From positions 4,836,001 to 4,900,000 of the forward strand of contig NZ_CP108484.1 of the NCBI RefSeq assembly GCF_036226505.1: a stretch of 64,000 bases of DNA. Reading direction: 5' to 3'. Both the position numbers and the translations under genes were made by a program. Of the stretch, positions 1 to 7,758 are shown in pieces. Source of the stretch: Kitasatospora sp. NBC_01246. Lineage in GTDB: Bacteria > Actinomycetota > Actinomycetes > Streptomycetales > Streptomycetaceae. Position 1 is the first letter of the stretch, and each line of letters opens with the position of its first letter. Under the pieces are notes generated by a model that was not told where the DNA came from, made no database searches, and saw only the letters and a program-made list of their open reading frames with translations.

Positions 1-132
1 GCCCTGGTCGGCCGCCGGGTGGCCGGGTACGACTTCCCGTCCCGATTCGTGCACATGACGGCGGGCGTGGCCCTGCCGCTGGCGGTGGCCTCGCCGCTGA
101 TCTGGATCGCCACCCGGCTGCTGGCGGGCTGA
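1..132 (+). CDS. C-terminal end of a membrane protein (partial)
   Basis: Frame 1 is open from the window edge to a TGA at 130-132 and gives 43 residues. The last 20 or so residues form one hydrophobic segment (LPLAVASPLIWIATRLL), so the protein ends in a membrane helix. The start and most of the protein lie outside the window, so I cannot name the family. The next gene on the same strand follows after 230 bases. Confidence 0.6.
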   Translation, partial: ALVGRRVAGYDFPSRFVHMTAGVALPLAVASPLIWIATRLLAG

Positions 133-362
133 GGTCCGGCGGCACGCCCCGCGACGCCCGGTTCCGGAACCATGGTCCGGAGCCGGGCGTCGTACGGTCG
201 TGCGAGCGCGGCCGGCGCGGCGGCCGGCCGTCCGGGCGGGGCGCTCGCGGGCCCGGTGGCGCCAGCCGGACCGACGAGTAGGACCGGACCGACCGGTAAG
301 ACGAGATCGACGAAGAGAACGACGCGTACGACGACAGCGGCGGGCGACGACGGGGGAGAGCG

Positions 363-1079
363 ATGCGCGGTTGGCTGAAGGCGACGATCGGTTTGGTGGT
401 CCTTTCCGGCCTGCTGGTGGGCGCGGACCGGATCGCCGTGGGCCTGGCCGAGGACGAGGTCGCCGAGCAACTGGTGAAGAGCGGCCGGATGAGCCATCGG
501 CCGGACGTGTCGATCGGCGACGTCCCGTTCCTCACCGATCTGCTGTCGAAGAAGGTGGACGACCTCCGGATCTCGGCCGACGGGCTGACCGTCGGTGACG
601 GCACCCACCAGGTGGCGCTGCACTCCTTCGAGGCCCGGCTGTCCGGCGTCGCGGTGAGCGACAGCCTGCGCAGCGCCACGGTGGCCAAGGGCAGCGGCAG
701 CGGCCTGATCTCCTACGCCGACCTCGCCCAGCTGCTGCCGCCCGCCGCCGAGATGGTGCCCGCCGCCGGGAAGCTGCCGGTGGCCCCCAACGCCCGGTTG
801 AGCCTGTCGTACGGCGGGCCGGGCAGGATCAAGGCGGCGCTGGGCCCGCTCGCGGTCGGCGAGGGTTCGGTGCACAGCCAGGGCAACACCGTCACGACGG
901 ACGGGTTCCAGCTCAGCGGGGTGGCCGCGATGGTGGCGGGCCTGACCAACCAGAAGGTCGATCCGGTCAGTTTCACCCTCGACCAGCTCCCGGCCGGGCT
1001 GAAGCTGTCCGGGGTGACCCCGAAGGAGGAGGGCCTCCAGCTGTCCTTCCAGGGCGACGGCGTGACCCTGATCGGCTGA
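363..1079 (+). CDS. DUF2993 / LmeA-like lipid-binding protein
   Basis: This 238-residue protein starts with a short basic end and a hydrophobic signal or anchor (WLKATIGLVVLSGLLVGAD). A DUF2993-type body follows: the repeated amphipathic strands and the pattern DVPFLTDLLSKKVDDLRISADG are typical. LmeA, the mycobacterial member, is an envelope protein that binds acidic phospholipids and affects lipomannan maturation. That the streptomycete protein has a similar envelope lipid role is inference. A GGGGGAGAG ribosome site lies just before the ATG. The call is firm at family level only. Confidence 0.75.
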   Translation: MRGWLKATIGLVVLSGLLVGADRIAVGLAEDEVAEQLVKSGRMSHRPDVSIGDVPFLTDLLSKKVDDLRISADGLTVGDGTHQVALHSFEARLSGVAVSDSLRSATVAKGSGSGLISYADLAQLLPPAAEMVPAAGKLPVAPNARLSLSYGGPGRIKAALGPLAVGEGSVHSQGNTVTTDGFQLSGVAAMVAGLTNQKVDPVSFTLDQLPAGLKLSGVTPKEEGLQLSFQGDGVTLIG

Positions 1080-1374
1080 CGCCGGCCGCAGCGCCGGCCC
1101 GCACCGCCTGCCGCGCCACCGGCCCGCACCGCCATGCCCCGTACCCCGTACCCCGTACCCCTTGCCCCTGTTCCGCTCCGCGAGACGCGCTGTCCAGCGC
1201 CGACCGTGGAGCGGTGTGCTTCCCGCCCCCGACCGTCCCCCCTGGAGGCCCCGAACGGCGGTTGGCCGGTTCCCGCCCACCATGCGAAGGTCAAATCTCG
1301 TTATCTGAGCCATCTGGTCTCAGTATTCGATACGATGGTGACAGCGGGTACCCCGTGTCCCTAGCATCGTCGGC
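1080..1374. promoter_or_regulatory. Intergenic promoter region of the Cys leader/cysA unit, with inverted repeat
   Basis: No gene is seen here. Near 1138-1160 the unit GTACCCC is repeated in tandem. Further on, CTGAG (1305-1309) and CTCAG (1319-1323) form an imperfect inverted repeat with nine bases between, and a TACGAT -10-like hexamer lies at 1331-1336, about 40 bases before the leader peptide. The inverted repeat is placed like an operator, but I cannot match it to a named regulator. Confidence 0.4.
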
Positions 1375-1455
1375 ATGAAGCGACAGGCGGACCTCACGAA
1401 GCGGCGGGCGGTAGACCTGTGCCGCGTGGCCGCCTGTCTGTGTCGAATGCGCTAA
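1375..1455 (+). CDS. Cysteine-rich leader peptide (26 aa) upstream of cysA
   Basis: The ATG at 1375 opens a 26-residue ORF ending in TAA at 1453-1455. Its body reads KRRAVDLCRVAACLCRMR and carries three Cys codons (TGC, TGT, TGT) within eight codons. TGT is uncommon in this GC-rich genome. Short peptides of the type TKRRAVDLCRVAACLCR recur upstream of sulfur-assimilation and sulfurtransferase genes in actinobacteria and are thought to sense cysteine supply through ribosome stalling. A 220-base spacer (1456-1675) separates it from cysA; I see no clear terminator/antiterminator pair in that spacer, so the output could be translational. Confidence 0.75.
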   Translation: MKRQADLTKRRAVDLCRVAACLCRMR

Positions 1456-1675
1456 CTCGGCGTCTTTGCAGGGCATTTCCCGCCCGCCGCCGATTTCCCC
1501 GGTGATCTGGCCCGGTGCCCCGTACCGGCCGTTCCCGCTGCACACCGCAGACCACCGCTCGGAACAGTGCGCCTCCCTGGTTCGTCCCATTATTCGGACA
1601 TGAATTCGGAACGGCCGCCGACGAGCACCCGCAGCAGCACCTTCCGCAAACCGCCCTCGGATGGAGAACACCACC

Positions 1676-2509
1676 ATGAGCCGCAGCGACGTCCTGGTCG
1701 ACGCCGACTGGGTCCAGGCCCGCCTGGACGACCCGAAGGTTGTCATCGTCGAGGTCGACGAAGACACCTCCGCCTACGACAAGAACCACATCCGCAACGC
1801 CGTCCGGATCGACTGGAAGAGCGACCTCCAGGACCCGGTCCGCCGCGACTTCATCGACCAGGCCGGCTTCGAGGCGCTGCTGAGCGCCAAGGGCATCGCC
1901 AACGACGACATCGTGGTGCTCTACGGCGGCAACAACAACTGGTTCGCCTCGTACGCCTACTGGTACTTCAAGCTGTACGGCCACGGCGATGTCCGCCTGC
2001 TGGACGGCGGCCGCAAGAAGTGGGAGCTGGACTCCCGCGACCTGGTCGCCGACGTGCCGGCCCGCCCCGCGACCGAGTACAAGGCGCAGGCCGTCGACTC
2101 CTCGATCCGTGCCTTCCGCGACGACGTGATCGCCGCCATCGGCACCCTCAACCTGGTCGACGTCCGCTCGCCCGACGAGTTCTCCGGCAAGCTGCTCGCC
2201 CCGGCCCACCTCCCGCAGGAGCAGTCGCAGCGCCCCGGCCACGTGCCGAGCGCCCGCAACATCCCGTGGGCCAAGAACGCCAACGACGACGGCACCTTCA
2301 AGAGCGACGACGAGCTGAAGGCCCTGTACGAGGCCGAGGGCATCGACCTGGCCAAGGACACCATCGCCTACTGCCGCATCGGCGAGCGCTCCGCGCTCAC
2401 CTGGTTCGTGCTGCACGAGCTGCTCGGCCAGGAGAACGTGAAGAACTACGACGGCTCCTGGACCGAGTACGGCAGCCTCGTCGGCGTGCCGATCGAGCTC
2501 GGCAACTGA
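1676..2509 (+). CDS. cysA: Thiosulfate sulfurtransferase (rhodanese), CysA/SseA type
   Basis: This is a 277-residue two-domain rhodanese that moves sulfane sulfur from thiosulfate to an acceptor. The N-terminal domain opens with SDVLVDADWVQARLDD. The C-terminal domain carries the active-site loop YCRIGERSALTW, whose Cys forms the persulfide. I chose the ATG at 1676, not the one 15 bases earlier, because GGAG sits nine bases before it and streptomycete homologues begin MSRSDVLV. It is preceded by a Cys-codon leader peptide and followed by the DUF1416 gene, its usual neighbour, so expression probably responds to cysteine availability. Confidence 0.92.
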   Translation: MSRSDVLVDADWVQARLDDPKVVIVEVDEDTSAYDKNHIRNAVRIDWKSDLQDPVRRDFIDQAGFEALLSAKGIANDDIVVLYGGNNNWFASYAYWYFKLYGHGDVRLLDGGRKKWELDSRDLVADVPARPATEYKAQAVDSSIRAFRDDVIAAIGTLNLVDVRSPDEFSGKLLAPAHLPQEQSQRPGHVPSARNIPWAKNANDDGTFKSDDELKALYEAEGIDLAKDTIAYCRIGERSALTWFVLHELLGQENVKNYDGSWTEYGSLVGVPIELGN

Positions 2510-2549
2510 ACCGCCGGCTCCACCCGTAAGGCTGAAGGGAAGACAAGAC

Positions 2550-2840
2550 ATGTGCGGTGCGAAGGCCGGTGGGCCGGACCTGGCAGGAGTTGACGTGGCG
2601 AACGAGACGATCATCCAGGGTTCCGTGACCCGAGACGGCGAGCCGGTGAACGGCTACGTCCGGCTGCTCGACGAGGGCGGCGAGTTCACGGCCGAGGTGC
2701 CCACCTCGGCGACGGGCCAGTTCCGGTTCTTCGCCCGCCCGGGCAAGTGGACGCTGCGCGCGCTCGTCCCGGGGCAGACCGTGGACCGCCAGGTGGTCGC
2801 CTCCCAGGGCAACCTGACCGAGGTCGCCATCGCCGTCTGA
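2550..2840 (+). CDS. DUF1416 domain protein
   Basis: This 96-residue protein begins MCGAKAGGPD, the characteristic start of the DUF1416 family, and continues as a small beta-sandwich-like domain (GSVTRDGEPVNGYVRLLDEG, then SATGQFRFFARPGKWTLRALVPG). The family is almost always found just after the cysA-type sulfurtransferase, as here (40-base gap), so a role tied to sulfur transfer is likely but not established. Cys2 is the only cysteine and is worth noting as a possible persulfide acceptor (inference). A perfect terminator hairpin follows. Confidence 0.88.
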   Translation: MCGAKAGGPDLAGVDVANETIIQGSVTRDGEPVNGYVRLLDEGGEFTAEVPTSATGQFRFFARPGKWTLRALVPGQTVDRQVVASQGNLTEVAIAV

Positions 2841-2941
2841 GCGCTCTGACCCCGCTCGGAGCGCCCCGCGTGCGCTTCGCACGCCGAGCGCTCCGGGTGA
2901 CCGAGTGCGCCGGATCCGGCCCGAAACGGCCGGATCCGATC

Positions 2942-2973
2942 CCGAGGGCCCCTGCTTCCGCAGGGGCCCTCGG
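2942..2973. terminator. Hairpin terminator after DUF1416
   Basis: Arms CCGAGGGCCCCTG (2942-2954) and CAGGGGCCCTCGG (2961-2973) are perfectly complementary over 13 bp with a six-base loop, CTTCCG. There is no T-run, as is usual for streptomycete terminators. It closes the leader-cysA-DUF1416 unit. Confidence 0.8.
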
Positions 2974-2988
2974 TCGTACGGTGGAAGC

Positions 2989-3273
2989 GTGCAGGGGAGC
3001 CGGCGGCATCGCTACTACTTCGCCATGATGGGCGTCTGCCTGGGGCTGTTCGTCCTGGCCTGGGGCGTGGTCCGGTTCTGGTCCGTCCCGGCCGCGATCG
3101 GCATGTGCGTGGTCGCGATGGTGATCCCGCCCGCCGCCGCGGTGTTCGCGAACAAGCGGGACCCCGAGGACGACTGGTGGAACGACCCGCGCTGGGAGGA
3201 CCCGAAGTGGGACGACCCCGGTCACGACCGGGACCACCCGGACCACGAGGGGCGGCGGGGGCCGGATCAGTAG
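2989..3273 (+). CDS. DUF3099 small membrane protein
   Basis: This 94-residue protein has two hydrophobic helices (about residues 11-30 and 33-50) and a polar acidic tail rich in Trp and Asp (DDWWNDPRWEDPKWDD), the pattern of DUF3099. The GTG at 2989 gives the N-terminus QGSRRHRYYFAMMG, which matches family members; earlier starts would lie inside the terminator. Function is unknown. Its stop overlaps the convergent DsrE-like gene by seven bases. Confidence 0.75.
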   Translation: MQGSRRHRYYFAMMGVCLGLFVLAWGVVRFWSVPAAIGMCVVAMVIPPAAAVFANKRDPEDDWWNDPRWEDPKWDDPGHDRDHPDHEGRRGPDQ

Positions 3274-3650
3274 ACGAGGGCCTGCACGCCGTCCGCCATG
3301 ATCTCGCTTACGAAGACCTGCGCGCCCGCGATCCGGACGCCCTCGACGGTGTCCTTCTGCTCGATCCCGCGCCGGGCCGCGCACTGCGTGCAGAGGGTGA
3401 CGGTGCCGGCCGCCAGGATCGACTCCAGCAGGTCCGGCAGCGGCGCCGCGTGCGGCAGCTCGAACTCCGCCGCCCGCCCCGGCAGGGCGAACCAGGACGA
3501 CTCGCCGGTCAGCCAGAGCGAGACCTCGATCCCGCTGGCGACGGCCACCGCCGCCACCGTGAAGGCCTGCGAGCAGCGCTCCGGCGCGTCCGCACCGGCG
3601 GTGACCTTGATGACGAGCTTCTTCGAGTCGGACTTCGTATCGGAGGACAT
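3267..3650 (-). CDS. DsrE-family sulfur-relay-like protein
   Basis: This 127-residue protein has a DsrE/F-like fold signature: an N-terminal strand LVIKVTAGADAPERCSQAF, a helix with alternating Val/Ala, and a late CTQCAARRG segment that supplies two closely spaced cysteines. DsrE proteins bind or pass sulfur as persulfide. Here the context (sulfurtransferase upstream) fits, but the partner is unknown. It is convergent with DUF3099 and overlaps it by seven bases, so no separate terminator lies between them. Confidence 0.8.
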   Translation of the reverse strand: MSSDTKSDSKKLVIKVTAGADAPERCSQAFTVAAVAVASGIEVSLWLTGESSWFALPGRAAEFELPHAAPLPDLLESILAAGTVTLCTQCAARRGIEQKDTVEGVRIAGAQVFVSEIMADGVQALVY

Positions 3651-3773
3651 GCCGCCACCCTAGATCCCGGCGAAATGCCGACGTGGTGGGGCTCACCGAG
3701 ACCCGTCGTCACCCGGCGGATAGAGTGAGCGCCAGCAAAATCCACCACACTGTCGCCGCCCTGGGAGCCCCCC

Positions 3774-3881
3774 GTGTCCGGTCTGGAAATCTTCTTCGAC
3801 GGTCTGCTGGCCCTCATGGCCGTGCTGATCACCTGGTTCGCCATCTTCTCGGTGATGAAGCTGTACCAGGGCCAGCGCTGA
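3774..3881 (+). CDS. 35-aa single-helix membrane peptide
   Basis: A GTG at 3774 with a good GGGAG ribosome site (3763-3767) opens a 36-codon ORF ending at 3881. The product is one transmembrane helix (LEIFFDGLLALMAVLITWFAIF) capped by SVMKLYQGQR. Codon use has the normal G/C third-position bias. I recall a similar tiny membrane gene in the same place in other Streptomyces. Function is unknown; it may be a membrane-complex subunit or regulator. Confidence 0.65.
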   Translation: MSGLEIFFDGLLALMAVLITWFAIFSVMKLYQGQR

Positions 3882-3938
3882 GTCCGGCTGCCGTACGGTT
3901 GAAGCTGCCCCACATCGTCGACGACAGCGACCAGGAAC

Positions 3939-4541
3939 ATGATCGAGATCCCCTCTGACCTCCACAAGGACGTCGTCCCGCTCGCCTTCCTCCTCGGCAC
4001 CTGGGAGGGCGCGGGCGTCTACGCGCCGCTGCCCGGCGAGGAGGCCGCCGGTGCGGAGAAGTGCAACTTCGGCCAGGAGATCGTCTTCCGGCACGACGGC
4101 CGGCCGTTCCTGGAGTTCCGCTCCCGCACCTGGGTGCTGGACAGCGAGGGCGAGAAGGTCCGCCCGCTGGAGAACGAGCACGCGTTCTGGCGCGTGACCA
4201 GCAACCAGCACGGCACCAGCGGTGCCCGCGGGATCGAGATCTCCTCCGTCCGGGACGACGGCGCGGTCGAGATCTGGTACGGCGAGCTGGCCGACGGCAA
4301 GCCGCAGATCGACGTCTCCACCGACGCGGTGGCCCGGATCGAGGGCTCGCCGGAGTACTCGGGCGGCAAGCGTCTCTTCGGCTTCGTCAACGAGGAGCTG
4401 CTCTGGGTCGGCGAGAAGGCCGCCCCGAACGTGCCGCTGCGCCCGTACATGTCGGCGCAGCTGAAGAAGGTGCTCAGCCCGGCCCAGCTGATCAAGGACA
4501 TCAACGACCTGCCGGACGACGGCATCGCCTTCTTCCGCTGA
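3939..4541 (+). CDS. FABP/nitrobindin-like beta-barrel protein
   Basis: This 200-residue protein has the nitrobindin/THAP4-like barrel signature GTWEGAG near the N-terminus (residues 20-26) and the strands FRHDGRPFLEFRSRTWVL and ENEHAFWRV. True nitrobindins bind heme through a His in the last strands. Here that segment reads PLRPYMSAQLKKV and I see no His at the expected place, so heme binding is doubtful and a fatty-acid-like ligand or another role is possible. It lies directly before nur, separated by a hairpin. Confidence 0.82.
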   Translation: MIEIPSDLHKDVVPLAFLLGTWEGAGVYAPLPGEEAAGAEKCNFGQEIVFRHDGRPFLEFRSRTWVLDSEGEKVRPLENEHAFWRVTSNQHGTSGARGIEISSVRDDGAVEIWYGELADGKPQIDVSTDAVARIEGSPEYSGGKRLFGFVNEELLWVGEKAAPNVPLRPYMSAQLKKVLSPAQLIKDINDLPDDGIAFFR

Positions 4542-4603
4542 GCACGGCTCACCGCTGAGCACGGCTCACCGCCGGGCACAGCCCACAGCCCACCGCGCAC
4601 GAG

Positions 4604-4632
4604 GTAGGGACCGGCCGACGGCCGGTCCCTAC
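4604..4632. terminator. Hairpin between the FABP-like gene and nur
   Basis: A perfect 13-bp stem, GTAGGGACCGGCC (4604-4616) with GGCCGGTCCCTAC (4620-4632), encloses a three-base loop. It most likely ends the upstream transcript. Because it lies only 38 bases before the nur start, part of it could also be in the nur promoter. Confidence 0.65.
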
Positions 4633-4670
4633 ACTTGCATCAGGACCCCGACCTTGGCAGGGACAGCACC

Positions 4671-5135
4671 GTGGCGGACACCGGCACCACAGACTGGCAG
4701 CTCTCCGGCGACTGGAAGGCCGATCTGCGTCAGCGCGGCTACCGCCTCACGCCCCAGCGCCAGCTCGTCCTGGAGGCGGTCGACGTGCTCGACCACGCGA
4801 CCCCGGACGACATCCTCGGGCACGTCCGCCGGACGGCCAGCGGCATCAACATCTCCACCGTCTACCGGACCCTGGAGCTGCTGGAGGAGCTCGGCCTGGT
4901 GTCGCACGCGCACCTCGGCCACGGCGCTCCGACGTACCACCTGGCGGGCCGTCACCACCACCTGCACCTGGTCTGCCGGGACTGCGAGAAGGTCACCGAG
5001 ACCGGTACCGAGATCGCCCGCCCGCTGATCGAGAGCCTGCGCGAGCAGCACGGCTTCGACACCGACCTCAAGCATTTCGCCATCTTCGGCCGCTGCGCCG
5101 ACTGCACCGCCAAGCTCGCCGAGGACCGGCCGTAA
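4671..5135 (+). CDS. nur: Nickel-responsive Fur-family regulator Nur
   Basis: This 154-residue Fur-family repressor senses nickel and, in Streptomyces coelicolor, controls nickel uptake and superoxide dismutase genes. The winged-helix part is WKADLRQRGYRLTPQR to ISTVYRTLELLEELGLV. With the GTG start at 4671 (GGGA ribosome site) every metal-binding His known in Nur is present at a constant offset of nine: His42, His79, His81, His95, His97, His99 and His135. These correspond to Nur His33, 70, 72, 86, 88, 90 and 126. That pattern separates it from Fur and Zur paralogues. ygfZ follows after ten bases. Confidence 0.9.
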   Translation: MADTGTTDWQLSGDWKADLRQRGYRLTPQRQLVLEAVDVLDHATPDDILGHVRRTASGINISTVYRTLELLEELGLVSHAHLGHGAPTYHLAGRHHHLHLVCRDCEKVTETGTEIARPLIESLREQHGFDTDLKHFAIFGRCADCTAKLAEDRP

Positions 5136-5145
5136 GCTGGCCGGT

Positions 5146-6108
5146 ATGAAGAGCCCGCTGCTTGCGCTGCCCGGTGCCGTCCCCGCCGAGGGAACCGACG
5201 AGGGCGTGGCCGCCCACTACGGCGACATCTTCCGCGAGCAACGCAACCTCGCGCGGGGCAGCGGCTTCGTGGACCTCTCCCACCGCGGTGTGATCACCGT
5301 GACCGGCGACGACCGGCTGGCCTGGCTGCACCTGCTGCTCACCCAGCACGTCAGCGAGCTGCCCGTGCAGCAGGCCACCGAGGCGCTGGTGCTCTCCCCG
5401 AACGGACACGTCGAGCACGCCCTGTACCTGGTCGACGACGGCACCACCACCTGGGCGCACGTCGAGCCGGGCACGGCGCAGGCGCTGCTCGGCTACCTGG
5501 AGAGCATGAAGTTCTTCTACCGGGTCGAGGTCGCCGACGCGACCGCCGACTACGCGGTGGTCCACCTGCCGGCCGGCTCCACCGCCGCGGCGGACGGCGC
5601 GGCGGCGGTCCGCGAGCTGGCCTACGGGCGGGACCTCTTCCTGCCGCGTGCCGAGCTGGCGGCGCTGACCGGGGGCTACGGCCCGGCGGCCGGGATCTGG
5701 GCGTACGAGGCGCTGCGGATCGAGGGCCACCGGCCGCGGCTCGGCTTCGAGACCGACCACCGGACCATCCCGCACGAGGTGGACTGGCTGACGACCGCCG
5801 TCCACCTGCAGAAGGGCTGCTACCGCGGCCAGGAGACGGTCGCCCGGGTGCACAACCTGGGCCGGCCGCCGCGCCGGCTGGTCTTCCTGCACCTGGACGG
5901 CACCGAGGAGACGCTGCCCCCGCACGGTACCGAGGTGCGGCTCGCCTCGGACCCGGACGGCCGGGCACTGGGCTTCGTGACGTCCTCGGCGCGCCACCAC
6001 GAGCTGGGGCCGATCGCGCTGGCGATCGTCAAGCGGAACGTCCCGGTGGACGCGGTGCTGCTGGCCGGGACGGTGCCGGGGACGCAGGACGTGATCGTCC
6101 CGCAGTAG
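5146..6108 (+). CDS. ygfZ: Folate-binding YgfZ-family protein
   Basis: This 320-residue GcvT-like protein contains the YgfZ signature KGCYRGQE at residues 223-230, whose Cys is essential in Escherichia coli YgfZ. YgfZ uses tetrahydrofolate to help repair or assemble Fe-S enzymes such as MiaB. The N-terminal barrel has FVDLSHRGVITVTGDDRLAWLH, typical of the family. It starts ten bases after nur, so the two are probably co-transcribed. It converges on dtd. Confidence 0.9.
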   Translation: MKSPLLALPGAVPAEGTDEGVAAHYGDIFREQRNLARGSGFVDLSHRGVITVTGDDRLAWLHLLLTQHVSELPVQQATEALVLSPNGHVEHALYLVDDGTTTWAHVEPGTAQALLGYLESMKFFYRVEVADATADYAVVHLPAGSTAAADGAAAVRELAYGRDLFLPRAELAALTGGYGPAAGIWAYEALRIEGHRPRLGFETDHRTIPHEVDWLTTAVHLQKGCYRGQETVARVHNLGRPPRRLVFLHLDGTEETLPPHGTEVRLASDPDGRALGFVTSSARHHELGPIALAIVKRNVPVDAVLLAGTVPGTQDVIVPQ

Positions 6109-6133
6109 CCGGGCCGGTCGGGCCCCGGTCCGG

Positions 6134-6583
6134 TCAGACCTCGACCAGGACGGTGAACGGGCCGTCGTTCACCAGTGCGACCCGCATGTCCGCGCCGAAG
6201 CGGCCGGTCTCGACCTTGGCGCCCAGGGCGCGCAGCTGGGCGACCACCTCGTCCACCAGCGGCTCGGCGACCGGGCCGGGGGCGGCGGCGTTCCAGGTGG
6301 GGCGGCGGCCCTTGCGGGCGTCCCCGTAGAGGGTGAACTGGCTGATCACCAGGAGCGGCGCGCCCAGGTCCGAGCAGGACTGCTCGACCCCGTCGGCCCG
6401 GGCCTCGTCCGGCTCCAGCAGTCGTAGCGTCCAGAGCTTGCGGGCCAGTTGGGCCGCCTTGGCGGGGGTGTCCTCGTGGGTGACGCCGACCAGGACGCAG
6501 AGCCCCGGTCCCTCGATCGCGCCGACGGTCTCGCCGGCCACCGTCACCCTGGCCTCGGTCACTCGCTGCACCACTGCTCGCAT
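6134..6583 (-). CDS. dtd: D-aminoacyl-tRNA deacylase
   Basis: This 149-residue protein starts MRAVVQRVTEARVTV and carries the DTD signature SQFTLYGDARKGRRPTWNAA together with the later GFG-like segment VETGRFGADMRVALVNDGPFT. DTD hydrolyses D-amino acids (and Gly) mischarged to tRNA and so protects translation. Length and motifs are complete. It is transcribed towards ygfZ. Confidence 0.93.
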   Translation of the reverse strand: MRAVVQRVTEARVTVAGETVGAIEGPGLCVLVGVTHEDTPAKAAQLARKLWTLRLLEPDEARADGVEQSCSDLGAPLLVISQFTLYGDARKGRRPTWNAAAPGPVAEPLVDEVVAQLRALGAKVETGRFGADMRVALVNDGPFTVLVEV

Positions 6584-7061
6584 GCGGCCATTGTGCCGGA
6601 GCGGGCGGCGCGTTCCGGCGGCCCCCTGAGGGGCGTGCGCAAGGCCAGTACGCGCCGGGTGGTGCGCGCCTGCGCGCCAGGGGATGCCGCTCTCGCTGCG
6701 AAAAGCCCCGGTCATATCAGCCACCCCCGTTCGCCAGGGGGCCGTTCGGGTGCACGGGCGGTGCACCGGCGGTGGGCGGGGTGGCACGCTGGGGCGGTAC
6801 GAGGGTCCGGGGCGCCAGAGGTCCGCCGCGCCGGGTCCGTTCGGCCGGGTGGTCGAGTCGGTAGGTCAGGCGTTCTGGTGGTGTCGCCCCGTGGGGTGGC
6901 ATCGGCGGGGGCGGGAACCTTTCGGGGGCGATCGCGCGTGCCATCGGACGGGTGTGCGCGGCGGGTACGCGCGACGGCCCGCCCGGGGGACGGGTCGGAC
7001 CGGCGGCAGGCGACGGGGTGCCGCGAGCGGGCGGGATCGGACGACGGCAGGTGGTTGGTTG
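6584..7061. promoter_or_regulatory. Intergenic region between dtd and rsiG (no gene seen)
   Basis: This 478-base stretch separates divergent dtd and rsiG. No ORF in it has convincing codon bias on either strand. GGAACC at 6914-6919 resembles the -35 element of ECF sigma promoters, but no matching -10 is clear. Developmental promoters for rsiG would be expected here. Confidence 0.35.
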
Positions 7062-7682
7062 ATGGACGCGAGCAGCACGGCACGGGGCCGGTCCGGGCAG
7101 ACGCCCGAGGTGCCGGAGCCGGTGGGGGGCTCCTCCGGCCCGGCAGCGGGTACGGAGGGTGAGCCCGATCTGGGGCGGTTGGGCCTGGAGCAGCTGCGCA
7201 CCCTGCGCCGGGAGACCCTGGAGCAGGAGGCGGACCTCTCCTATCTGCGGCGCCTGCTGCACGGTCGGATGGACATCCTGCGGGCCGAACTCGACCGCCG
7301 GCCGGGCGCGCTCCTGGTGGCGGCCGGGGGTGAGAGCCCGGCGGGCGGCGCGCTGCTGGACCGGCTGCCGGCCATCCTCACCGATGCCCCGTCGACGGTC
7401 CGCCGCTCCGCCCGGCACGTCACCCTGGGGCCGCCCCGCGGCCAGCAGTCCCAGCTGGAGGCGGACGCCCTGATGGGCGATGTCCAGCTGGCCGACCTGG
7501 CCGCGCACCCGCCCGAGGAGCTGCTGGCCGCGCTGGACCGGCTGCGCGCGCACGAGCGCGAGGTGTCCGGCCGGCGGCAACTGCTGCTGCGGACGGCGGA
7601 CGGCTGCAGTGCCGAGATCACCCGCAGGTACCGTGATGGGGAAGCGCGGGTCGACGACCTGCTCGCGGGCGGCCCGCTCTGA
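7062..7682 (+). CDS. rsiG: RsiG-like anti-sigma factor (c-di-GMP-dependent, for sigma-WhiG)
   Basis: This 206-residue protein has a disordered N-terminus and two helices that each carry the RsiG c-di-GMP signature E-x3-S-x2-R-x3-Q-x3-D. Copy one is E56, S60, R63, H67, D71; copy two is E165, S169, R172, L176, D180. In Streptomyces venezuelae RsiG forms an antiparallel helical hairpin that binds a c-di-GMP dimer and then holds the sporulation sigma factor WhiG inactive. Spacing is exact in both copies, so I am fairly sure of the call; the Gln position is changed in both, which is unusual. The window also contains a diguanylate cyclase gene that could supply the ligand. Confidence 0.82.
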   Translation: MDASSTARGRSGQTPEVPEPVGGSSGPAAGTEGEPDLGRLGLEQLRTLRRETLEQEADLSYLRRLLHGRMDILRAELDRRPGALLVAAGGESPAGGALLDRLPAILTDAPSTVRRSARHVTLGPPRGQQSQLEADALMGDVQLADLAAHPPEELLAALDRLRAHEREVSGRRQLLLRTADGCSAEITRRYRDGEARVDDLLAGGPL

Positions 7683-7758
7683 CCGGGTGAGGTGTCCGGG
7701 GCGGGTGCGTGCGGTCCGGCTCGCCCCCGGCCCACCCTCACCCCGGAAGGCTTCCGCC

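Noticed and set aside
1394..2614. Long minus-strand open frame opposite cysA
   Set aside because: It mirrors the third-position bias of cysA, its product is Val/Gly/Ala/Arg-rich without a fold signature, and the plus strand encodes a complete rhodanese.
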